Shown piece by piece: positions 29,080 to 37,481 of a stretch of 37,481 bases of DNA. Origin of the DNA: Selaginella moellendorffii (lineage: Eukaryota; Streptophyta; Lycopodiopsida; Selaginellales; Selaginellaceae); contig NW_003314298.1 of the NCBI RefSeq assembly GCF_000143415.4, positions 564,505-601,985 on the forward strand, read 5' to 3'. How positions within the stretch are numbered: position 1 is the first letter of the stretch; the number at the start of each line of letters is the position of its first letter. The position numbers and the translations under genes were made by a program. The notes under the pieces are model-generated. The model was not told the origin of the DNA. It searched no databases and worked only from the letters and a program-made list of their open reading frames with translations.

Positions 29080-29397
29080 ACTGTAACGGACCTCTTAATA
29101 AGCAGTGCTATCATCCTCCAGGAGGGAGATGGCAGCGGTGGTGCTGAGCTTCCTAAAGTTCTAAATAAAAGCTTCCAGCTGGAAGAGTGCTCAAGACCTC
29201 AAGCATGAGTTTGAGGATGAGTATATGGTTTCCAAATTGGACACACCACCTTTGGTTGTTCCAAAAATCCCTTTTCAATTGGAAGAAAAAGACTTAGAAC
29301 CTAAGAGTTCGTTTTCTTTCCTGGTTTTTGGCTCTGTAATCGTTTTCTCAAGTGTCAACTATATAGCTGCGATCGATCCATAGGACGACCTCAAGAG
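29080..29397 (+). pseudogene. decayed partial copy of the URI gene
   Basis: Four collinear blocks match the intact URI gene 2 kb downstream. AAGACCTCAAGCATGAG (29193-29209) matches AAGATCTCGAGCATGAG in URI exon 5. GAGGATGAGTATATGG follows directly here but lies about 65 bases further on in URI, showing an internal deletion. GGAAGAAAAAGACTTAGAAC (29280-29299) matches the start of URI exon 6 (GGAAGCAAAAGACTTGGAAC). GGTTTTTGGCTCTGTAATCG (29322-29341) matches exon 7, continuing with TCTCAAGTGTCAACTATA and AGCTGCGATCGATCCA, matching intron 7 up to its acceptor. A weak match to exon 3 lies near 29080. Stops and deletions exclude a functional product. Confidence 0.75.
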
Positions 29398-29885
29398 AAA
29401 AAACTGCCATTACTTGAAAAATATGTCTTGCATGTAACAGGTTATCTGGAAAGGTGGTATGCTCGTCCTTTTAGTGAACGAAGTCTGCTGAGGTGTCACT
29501 TACTTGTGTTCCTGTTGCTTCTATTTCCCTCAGACTAAAGGTCGCGTGTTCCAACGCAAAAGGTAAACAAAACGTTGAACCACTCTTCTAAACAAAAATC
29601 ATATCACCATTGTCATGCTCGATCCAGCACTGGTTGACCCTATCACACCAAACAGTTGGACTGTGCCCGAAGTTGGCAGTGCTGCCCTCCAATAGCCGCT
29701 GGCGCGTACTACCACAACCAGGTCAATGAGTCAAATAAAGTCAATCACCTCAAACATCAACTTTGGGGTGAGCTTGGGACCAAAGCATTGATCATAAAGC
29801 ATGACTGCAAAGAAGATGGTGGTGTGGCGAGTGTGAAGCTTGGAGCAAGATTTCAACAACTCACGAAACACTTCCATTTTTGCAT
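29398..29885. other. interval between URI copy and truncated F-box copy
   Basis: No recognised gene. The part next to 29886 is the sequence that replaced the deleted two-thirds of the F-box copy. Confidence 0.4.
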
Positions 29886-30344
29886 TCATGCTGCACTGCT
29901 AGACCATAAACAGCATATAGATAGATAAGTAGAGAGTTCTTCAGCTGAGACTTCCGTCTGTGATCTACCTGGCAGCACCACAAATGAGTTCCGCTTTAGG
30001 GGATTCCACACCGCAAACCTCCCGCTGTTTACACCCCTCGAGGCGGAGAAACAAAGCAGGCCACCGGCGTAAGCAACGAGCTCCCAGTCCGGATCTTGCA
30101 AAACAGCTGCGTCGCTGCTACTGAAAGGATCGTAGATCTTTAAGGACGACAAACAGTAGTGTTGGACATGATCTTGTGTATATTCAAGAACGAGTGGATG
30201 CTGCCTCGAAATCTCTAGCCTGGATTTGGCAAACTCCTCACTGTCAATCACTGCTCTCCATCTGTGGCACACAGATCTTGCGCGTAGTAGAGCTTTTACA
30301 TGCAAGAACATTAAAATCCTCTCCTCTACATGCTCTGGAAGCAT
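29886..30344 (-). pseudogene. truncated inverted copy of the F-box gene (152 codons)
   Basis: From ATG 30342-30344 the frame reads LPEHVEERILMFLHVKALLR, CHRWRAVIDSEEFAKSRLEI, QHPLVLEYTQ, GGLLCFS and FAVWNPLKRNSFVVLPG, closely following the intact F-box protein at 25.7 kb. After VSAEELS the similarity ends abruptly and 14 unrelated residues lead to a stop. Two thirds of the associated domain are lost. The F-box itself is intact, so a SKP1-binding fragment without substrate domain is conceivable, but I treat it as a pseudogene. It lies head-to-head with URI, about 100 bases away, in inverted orientation to its paralogue. Confidence 0.8.
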
Positions 30345-30424
30345 ACCAAAAGCTAGCAACCCTGAGGCATATTCTAGACATAATTATAATAATCCCACAA
30401 TTTTAGAATATTCCTTTCAATGCT

Positions 30425-30432
30425 AAACCCTA
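30425..30432 (+). promoter_or_regulatory. telo-box upstream of URI
   Basis: AAACCCTA lies 12 bases before the URI start codon, in a bidirectional interval of about 100 bases shared with the truncated F-box copy. The same element abuts the OTU start, consistent with housekeeping-type expression. Confidence 0.45.
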
Positions 30433-30444
30433 AATCCTCGCAAA

Positions 30445-31894
30445 ATGGGGAGAAAGGGCACCGTGACGCCTCTGGCGGAGCTTCTCCCCGTGGGCGAGCT
30501 AGCGCAGGCCAGCGATCGCATCCAGGGCGCCATCCGCGAGCACGCCGACAAGCTCCAGCAGCTCCAATCTTTCGCCGACGACAATCGCGCCATCCACAAG
30601 CTCGTCCAGGAGCTCCCACACAATGTCGCTTACAATATCATGGTGTGTATCTCTTTTCCATCCATTTGACGATCCATCCATCCATCGTAGGTGCCGTTTG
30701 GAAAAGCTGCCTTCTTCCCTGGAAAGCTTGTTCATACCAATGAAATGCTGGTAAGAAATTCGCGTTGCTATTTACACGTCTTTCTCCTTAGTCCAGGTTT
30801 TGCTCGGAGAAGGCTACTACGCAGAGCGATCCGCGAAGCAAACTCTGGAACTCTTAATGAGACGAGCAAAGTTTCTCGACTCCAACATCGAGAGCATCAA
30901 CTCGCAGATCGCTGACCTTCGAGCGGAGGCCACTTTCGCAAGCACTGCTGCCGAAGAAGCTGCTGTAAGTTTGTTTCTTCCTCTTCTATCTCTCACGCAT
31001 TCGACAAATCCACAACCGTGGTTAGGCTGGCGTAGTGGACATCAGAGAAGAATACGATGAAGAAATCGATGGTCCACCCCCCACTGCGGAGCAAAGTCTA
31101 GAAACCCAAGGTGTAAAGTTTACATGGATTTTTCCCGTAAGCTATTTTACTGATTCATGATTTTGGCAGGGAAAAGGCCGCTGGGATCTGGTGAAGATCT
31201 CGAGCATGAGCGCTTGATGGCACGATTTTCGGAATTGGAAGCCGAAGAAGCGGCAGCAGCGGCTAAAGAATATGAGGATGAGTATGATCAAGATGGTTTT
31301 CTAGATGATGACACTCTTGCGAAAATGGGAACACCATCTTCTGAGCCGGAAGGACCTCCTGCCATCACAAATCCGGGCGATCTCGTAAACGTAAGTTTTT
31401 GAGCCTCGATTGTTTTGTTTTCGAACAGCCTCTGATAGAACTTCTCCTTTTTTTGTCCAGTTTGAGATGTGGAAGCAAAAGACTTGGAACAAAACGTCTA
31501 CGTCTACTCCAGATCGTCCCGAGAAGCGAAATCACGACAAGAAAGCGGAAAAGCGCGTCACTTTTGATCTTCCCGAGGCCGATATCGTCGACACGGTGCA
31601 CGAAACCGAAGGGAACAAGGCTATGGATCCACAGAGCCGACGAAGTTCCCAGCATGAGCCATCAAAGGTAAATTTGTAGAGCTTAAGAAAAAATCTCAAA
31701 AAGAAGTTTTTTGTTTCCAGGTATTTGGTTCTGTGATCGAACGAACACCAGGAGGTGCTGTTCTTGATACCAAGGTAAGCTTTAACATTTCTCTCAAGCG
31801 TCAACTTATACAGCTACGATCAATCCAGGTACCCGAAAGCACCTCCATGCCGGCAAGGCCAGTTTCAAGATTCAAGCAAAGACATGGTGGATGA
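30445..31894 (+). CDS. URI: URI (RPB5-mediating prefoldin-like) homologue (352 aa)
   Basis: Eight exons: 30445-30642, 30691-30750, 30797-30964, 31026-31110, 31170-31390, 31461-31667, 31721-31774 and 31829-31894. All are GT..AG and in phase. Residues about 15-140 form an alpha-type prefoldin domain: two helices around the beta hairpin YNIMVPFGKAAFFPGKLVHT, NEMLVLLGEGYYAERSA. The next segment, GVVDIREEYDEEID, resembles the VDIREE step of human URI. The middle is acidic (YEDEYDQDGFLDDD). The C-terminus carries VFGSVIERTPGGAVLDTK and VSRFKQRH, corresponding to the FSGTVIE and VSKFKAAR ends of animal URI. URI is part of the R2TP/prefoldin-like chaperone that helps assemble RNA polymerases. The intact copy sits 1 kb from a decayed one. 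Confidence 0.9.
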
Positions 31895-32633
31895 AAATCG
31901 CTGCAAAGTAGGAGAGTGTAGTTGTTTTGGATAACGCGAAGAGAGAAAATTCCCGTATCTTCGTTTTCCCGATCCTTTCTTGCGCTTTTCCTTCGCTTCT
32001 TTCCCCTATTTCCCCCGCAGACTGATCGATATGCGCGTCGCCGCCATCGGCCGGATGCATTCCAAATCTCCGCGATTAATTCTTTCTCTTCGAGCTCACG
32101 CTCTCTAACTGCCCCATAGTGTTATGCTTCTGCAAGCACCCAAAATCAAGACTATACACCGGGAAACTGTACAAGCTCCATCATCCATTCTCGCTGACAT
32201 CAAGATTTAAATCAATGATATCGAGGCCATAGTCACCACTTAAATCCTTTCAATACGGGACCTTGTTGGAATAGAGCATTATTATCAGACAAGTGATCAT
32301 CGATGCGAATTGCTGCGACAAGTTCTTTGGTGACTTGACGGGATAAAGAATGTCAAATGCTGGAATTGGCAACCACAAGTAGCTTAAATTTCTTCGCAAG
32401 CAAAAAATTGTGAGTTTTTTCTCCTCTCCCTCTCCTCTCAGGAACCCTAACCCTCACTAGAACTTCCATTTCACATGCAAAGCCAAGCTTGGCGTGGGAC
32501 TTTTCCAACCCAGACTGAAAGGCTTAGCATTTAATAGCTCCTGCACCAAGCCAAAATTTAACGTGCAACTTCACACTAAGGCCATTATATTGGACATGTA
32601 CTTCTCCTGAAACTGATAGTCATGGAAAAGTCT
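31895..32633. other. interval without a recognised gene
   Basis: The 3' flank of URI, then a short pyrimidine-rich stretch and the telomere-like AACCCTAACCCT at about 32443. From 32500 half-copies of the palindromic motif begin to appear (AAGGCTTAGCAT, CACACTAAGGCC). No gene is seen. Confidence 0.45.
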
Positions 32634-33797
32634 GAGCGTGAGGCCTCGTGCTAAAGCCAGTCACCTTTCTTATTGCCATGAAAAAGTCTAAGTGTGAGGA
32701 CTTGTGCTAAAGCCAATCATTTTTTCTATTGCCATAAGTGTGAGGCCTTGTGTTAAAGATAGTCGCCTTTACTGAAACAATAGCCAGAAAAAATCTAGCG
32801 TGAGGCCTTGCACTAAAGCTAGTTACCTTTCTTGAAACTAATAGCTGAGAAAAATCTAAGCCTAAGGCCTCACGCTAAAGCCAGAACAAAAGCACAAAAC
32901 AAAAAAATTCTTTAGAATGAGGCCTTGCACCAATGTTTTAACTTAAGGCCCTGCACTAAGTCTTTTGGTGAAGCCTTTAGCATAAGGCCTCATGCCAAGA
33001 AAAGCCTTCATTGCATCAGCACACCTAAAACCCACCCACAAAGTATGGTGTCTGACCTCAGGTAAAAACCTTAGCATGAGGTCTCATGCTAAGCAAACAC
33101 CTTCCATTATTTCCCTAGTCTTGCAAGTGTTTGGGGAGCAATCTTGTTCAAACATTTACCCCAAAGATGAATTAAGATTACTCACCTAGACACCTAAAGT
33201 AATAAGAAACAAATGCATATAAATGAATAACATGAGGCCTCATGCCAAGAAAATGACTTCATCCCTCCATAATACCTTAATTTAATTTGCAAATGGATGG
33301 TGTCCAACCTCACACAAAAACCTTAGTGTGAGGCCTCACGCTAAGAAAAAAAGCCCACCCACCTCCTCTAGCCTAGTGAAATCTCCTTTGCATGTATGTT
33401 TATTGCACAAATGAATAAGATTGTCACTAAGAAACTGGGAAAAATATCACAAGCAATCCTAAGTGTGAGGCTTTGTGCTAGTAACCTCCATTAACACATT
33501 GTGATTGGACTCATGCTTAAGGATTAGCGTGAGGCCTCGTGCTAAAGTGCTAAAAGGATTTTGGTTTGTCTAGTTTCTTGATGGTAATCTTGCTTGAACG
33601 TCTGTCCATAGGACGAATGGGCAAGTAAGATTATTATCAAGGAATTGGCAAACACATCCCATCCATTCTTAGGTGTGAGGCCTTATGCTAATAAATTACC
33701 TCCACTACCCTTTTATACACCCCATCCATTCTTGAGCCCTCATGCTATTAGAATTACTTCCATTACCCCTTTCACTTAGGGTGAGGCCTCACACTAG
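32634..33797. repeat. array of about 16 copies of a palindromic GAGGCCTC motif
   Basis: The consensus is CTTAGCGTGAGG followed by its own reverse complement, centred on AGGCCT. Copies lie at about 32634, 32691, 32737, 32797, 32858, 32912, 32941, 32977, 33071, 33229, 33322 (nearly perfect), 33459, 33523, 33669, 33731 and 33776, with irregular spacing of about 25-160 bases. The variants are mostly TG or CA where the consensus has CG (GTGTGAGG, GCATGAGG, CTCATGC). Spacer DNA differs between copies. No coding frame is present. Confidence 0.85.
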
Positions 33798-34500
33798 GAT
33801 CCAATTTAAAAAATATTTAAGTAATTCTAATAAGTTCTTTCGTGTTTCTAGGCACAACAATCTAAAACACTTTTACATGAGTTTATCAGAGTGAAAAAAG
33901 ACTGCAATTCCATTATAAATGACTAAATTTTCCATTCTACTTTAGTCATTTAACCACACCTCCAACCATTTGAAAGAGTTTCACTCACAACCTCCATAAG
34001 TCTTATTTTGGACTTGGGGCTTGCTAGCTTTGAGAATGGCATCCCTACCACTCAACCTTTGCACCTGGTTTAAGTGCTCCATGTATCCGATTTCATGACT
34101 GACACACAAAAGTACCACCGACATATTAGCCTATTATGCTAAGGCCATGCCCATTCACCTTTATCACACTGGTGATCCAACACCACCTACATCACAATCT
34201 TGTCTCTTAAAGACAGATGAGTGATCATCCCAAATCCATTCTTTAACATCCTTAGGATGCCTATAGATATAGGGAATAGTCTTCCTCAATATCCTTTTTT
34301 TTTGTCCCCACCAAGTCTTATTTTGTCCATGGCTGTGTTCGCCAACACTGCCACTGGGTCAAGGCCCACAGGCTTGACCACTAAGTCCTATTGTCCTCTA
34401 GAACTTCCTCACTATGTGTAGCGCACGTGGTTTTGACCCTTTGTCCTATGATGATTTACCATAGGATAACACCACGAAGCGGAACTTAAACCCTCTTTGT
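33798..34500. other. interval without a recognised gene
   Basis: About 700 bases with short frames only. A single CACGTG occurs near 34425, ahead of the triple G-box. Confidence 0.4.
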
Positions 34501-34540
34501 GCCACGTGACAGATGCCACGTGTCACATGCCACGTGTCCA
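34501..34540. repeat. three G-boxes in a 14-base tandem repeat
   Basis: GCCACGTG recurs at 34501, 34515 and 34529, so perfect CACGTG cores start at 34503, 34517 and 34531. The units are GCCACGTGACAGAT, GCCACGTGTCACAT and GCCACGTGTCCAT. G-boxes bind plant bZIP and bHLH proteins. Whether this serves a gene or a mobile element is unknown. Confidence 0.8.
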
Positions 34541-35562
34541 TAGGAACCCGAGGTTCAGGGCCTTGGGCCACTGAACGAACGATGCCAAACTCCCAAGCGT
34601 GGAGCCAAGGAGTGATGGAACCGAACCACGGAGTAACTCTTGAGCATACAGCCCAAGGAGCGAAGGGACAGGGGCCCGGAGCGACTTGGAACAGTCCTAG
34701 AGCAACCAGCATCCCAATGCCAGGACCAGCACGCAAAACGGAGCCAAACGGAGTTTGACGCTATTTCAGCATACCAGTGGCCTAACGTGAGGATATGGGT
34801 ACTCCACCAGCTAGCATGGAATGGAACTTGGGCTTAGACCCAAGCCGGACGCAGAACAAGGACAAGCACGCAAGCGAGAGCTAGACTATGCCTCAGGTTG
34901 GTCAACCATGCCCGACCTACCCACTATCCCTACTATACATTTAGAACCCCCCATAGCCCCCCCCCCCCCCTTGAGGAACACACGCTTTGGGCTTTCACCC
35001 CAAGCCTCCCTTAGTATCAGGAGTTAGTCTCTGGGACAAGCTCAAAACTTATTAAATATGGAATGTCCCTAGATTGCGAATTTGGACATGGGACGAACAC
35101 CATTGTGTTCAGAATGATCTCTACATTCCGTAGATATGCCAAATGAGCAAATCTGGACACTTTCCATAAATAGCATCTGGGACAATTTGAGACTAACACA
35201 AAGGGCATGATAGCGAGGGTGTTTGGCAGACACGGTAAGCTATCATGTAGCGATATTGAGGGACCAATCTCAATACGCGAGGGTTCTTGTCAAGCCAGTG
35301 CAAGACAGAGCAAAAGAAAACTAACAAGCCGGGCCGAGTATGCTCAGCTAAATAGACACTTAAGAATTCCTTCCTTATGCTCATCCGGCCAAATACAGAT
35401 GCAAAGTCCAGTTTACTAACACTTGAACAAGAGGGACTAATAAAGGGTCCAGCAATACCGACCTCCTGCTATCGTGGCAGTAAGGTAAGAGTGTCCGTAA
35501 GGACTAGCCGACAGGTAACTTTCGATACCCGAAGTCACATTCGCGACACTCTCCCCCCCTAG
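34541..35562 (-). mobile_element. probable 3' end of a Gypsy-type element with LTR start
   Basis: On the minus strand a frame ending CIDEDVDLL stops at TAG (35559-35561). It is followed at once by a purine run GGGGGGGAGAG, then TGTCGCGAATGTGAC from 35548. A stop codon, a G-rich polypurine tract ending in GAG and a TG-initiated LTR is the typical 3' boundary of plant Gypsy elements. The LTR would run leftwards, and I could not fix its end. No chromodomain or integrase is open to the right, and no partner LTR was found, so any element is degraded or incomplete. A 13-base C run interrupts the stretch near 34958. Confidence 0.35.
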
Positions 35563-35669
35563 AGAAGATCGACGTCCTCGTCGATGCATACTCCAGTCTA
35601 GAATACCGCCAAGGAAACAACTCCATAAAAAGTTCACGGTACTCACACTATGTGAGAAATGCACCAACT

Positions 35670-35745
35670 TAAATGAGTTAGGGGGCAACCTCTTTGTCTA
35701 ACACGGATGCGCTACCAGCTCAGACACCTTCCGGCCGTCGCCGAC
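35670..35745 (-). other. tRNA-like segment with a Pol III box A
   Basis: On the minus strand TGTCTGAGCTGGTAGCGCA matches a tRNA D-arm and box A (consensus TRGCNNAGYNGG, one mismatch). CCGTGTTAGACA and AGGTTGCCCCC follow, vaguely like an anticodon arm and a poor box B. The stems do not close, so this is not a functional tRNA gene. It could be a SINE head or chance. Confidence 0.25.
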
Positions 35746-37481
35746 AAGGAAATGACCAACGAAGTCAGCCACCCTTGCTGCTCTGGGGGTCACCCAGCTA
35801 CAAAAGTGTGATATGCCCCTGCCCGCAGGAACATAGAGAGAGAAACCAGAGGCCCCAACCCTCCTAAGCAAAGAAACTAAACCCGTTGGTAAGGTTTAGA
35901 TAGATTACTGTAAACAGGCAGTTAGAGTTGTTTACACGGTCACGCCCTTTCAACGGAATAAGGAACATCGACAGAGAGGCGGGTTATGTGACCAGTCGAC
36001 AGTAGCTACCCCATGACTAGAGATTTCAACATGCACACGAAGTGCCGAAGCCAGTCTGCCTATTACTGGCCCAAACTCAAAGATCAATAGATGGACAATA
36101 TCAAAGTCATAGACAATGATATCTTAGAGTCGGAATTATCAGTGAATAAATCTTATATTAGAACAAAAGTATTCCAAGTAAGGTATTATCTGATAAACTA
36201 GGATTACAGCATAGGAACCACCAAGATCATCATAATTGATAAACATAGGAATCACCATCCAACAAATTCAATAGCAAGTAGATCATCAAGGAAACTCAAT
36301 GATAAAACTTAGCTACCGAAAATGGCAGATAGCATGCTAAACAACTCACAAAACACAACTCAAAGAACACAAAGTATCATTGACTAACAAGCACAATGCT
36401 CGCGAATGTATCACCTGAAGGAAATAACATCCTAATCTATGAAAACTAACTCAAGCAATAATCAACAGAACAAAATGAATGTTGCAAAGCAAACAAACGC
36501 TTATTCATATTAACCATTGCACTAGCCAATCCGGATAGATCCCAGCCAATAACACCAAGGAACTCAAGTTGCCTAAGCAAGTGTCAGCAACATCCTACTG
36601 ATGTCTCAACCCAAGAGACCAATCCAGAGCAAACCACAAAGAACATGTGGTATTGCGAAAAGCCATAAGCCATCAAAGAGAACAACTAACCATCATGAAA
36701 GATCATCAATCATCCCATCAATAAAGAGATGCATAATCATCGTCTAAGAAGGAATCCACCATCCCGAAGAACGGCAAACCAATCTATACCAACAATAATC
36801 AAGCAAAACTTTTTTTTTTTTTGACAAGGATAATCAACTATCCTAGATGATAGTCAATCATCACCAATGATTGCTAGATGCAAATACTAACTTCAACATC
36901 GAAGCTAGGAGCCAAAATGCCTTTCCCAACAACTTCTAACAAATGGAACAATGAACATAAAACTCAAAGAACCAAAAGCTTGAAGAAGCCTATAGCCATA
37001 TCTTGTCTAACAATGATCACAGGTCTTGCATGAACCAACTTCAATGTTAAAGAAGAAATCATGGTGCAACCCACAATATCCTCCTCAACATATTCATAAG
37101 CCAAACTTTATAATGCAAAGCTAATGAAGAGCATTTCTGCATCAATCCAAAAGCTAAGCATAGCAAAGTTATGCTCAACAAGTGATCACCAAACGATCCT
37201 CCATGAATCCATCTATAGCAAGACGTAGCTCACATCGTAACAAGCACAAGGGGAATCATCAATGATCAATATATTCCAATTCAAACCCAATAAAGATTCA
37301 AACTTTCCAATATTGATCACTAACTCTTTTGCTTGTAGAGTTAGCATAGTCCACGACTAAATCACTTTTCAAGGAAAAGCTAAAGCTCAACCCTCTACTA
37401 AATAATCTCGTCTAGAAGACAACTAACTCAACTTGCCACTCAGTTCATTTGAACGTTAACACAGTTGCTAACTAGCAATTG
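35746..37481. other. AC-rich right end without a recognised gene
   Basis: About 1.7 kb rich in A and C on the plus strand, with frequent CAA, AATCATC and AACAAT phrases and a poly-T run at 36810. Frames are short on both strands. It resembles internal sequence of a non-autonomous retroelement, but no diagnostic motif is visible. Confidence 0.45.

Noticed and set aside
28638-29147. A 169-codon plus-strand frame
   Set aside because: It runs through two intron-like stretches (GTAAGTGATGG..CTCCAG) and is rich in F and L from T-rich DNA; the right end matches URI exons in another frame.
32437-32455. Interstitial telomere at AACCCTAACCCT
   Set aside because: Fewer than three units, which is within chance expectation.
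32634-33797. CRISPR-like array
   Set aside because: Irregular spacing, palindromic degenerate units, variable spacer lengths and plant nuclear context do not fit CRISPR.
35670-35745. A functional tRNA gene on the minus strand
   Set aside because: Box A matches, but acceptor and anticodon stems do not pair and box B is poor, so it is listed only as tRNA-like.

Overview
This is plant nuclear DNA, most likely from a lycophyte such as Selaginella. Genes are split by very short introns (about 50-120 bases) with GT..AG borders. There is an intronless PPR gene made almost entirely of short S-type repeats, plus plant-only families (NPH3, GH3, COP1 with the plant exon layout). The species is inferred from style and was not checked by any search.

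Left part (1-10.5 kb): a small secreted-peptide candidate on the minus strand; an NPH3-type phototropin-signalling BTB protein (minus, 4 exons); a complete 8-exon OTU deubiquitinase (minus); a divergent plus-strand gene that is disrupted and that I cannot name; a broken partial copy of the OTU gene; and an intronless S-type PPR gene (plus).

Middle (10.5-18.4 kb): a two-copy tandem repeat, a GH3 acyl-amido synthetase pseudogene (minus), a second PPR gene that stops inside its E domain (plus) and is followed by short tandem repeats, and a complete 13-exon COP1 ubiquitin ligase (minus) with two identical TGACGTGG elements upstream.

Right part (18.4-37.5 kb): an AT-rich gene desert with a weak LTR/primer-site candidate; remnants of a P-loop NTPase resembling the Crinkler/RHS superfamily, followed by a PHD-finger fragment; an F-box gene; a tandem repeat array; unrecognised coding-like exons; a decayed URI copy; a truncated inverted F-box copy; and an intact 8-exon URI prefoldin-like gene. 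From 32.4 kb to the end I see no gene. This stretch holds a 16-copy array of a palindromic GAGGCCTC motif, a triple G-box with a 14-bp period, a tRNA-like box A and the probable 3' end of a Gypsy-type element.

Two themes stand out. COP1 and an NPH3-like protein, both light-signalling components, lie 11 kb apart. Three gene families here (OTU, F-box, URI) each have one intact member and one broken copy within a few kilobases, so local duplication followed by decay has shaped the window.
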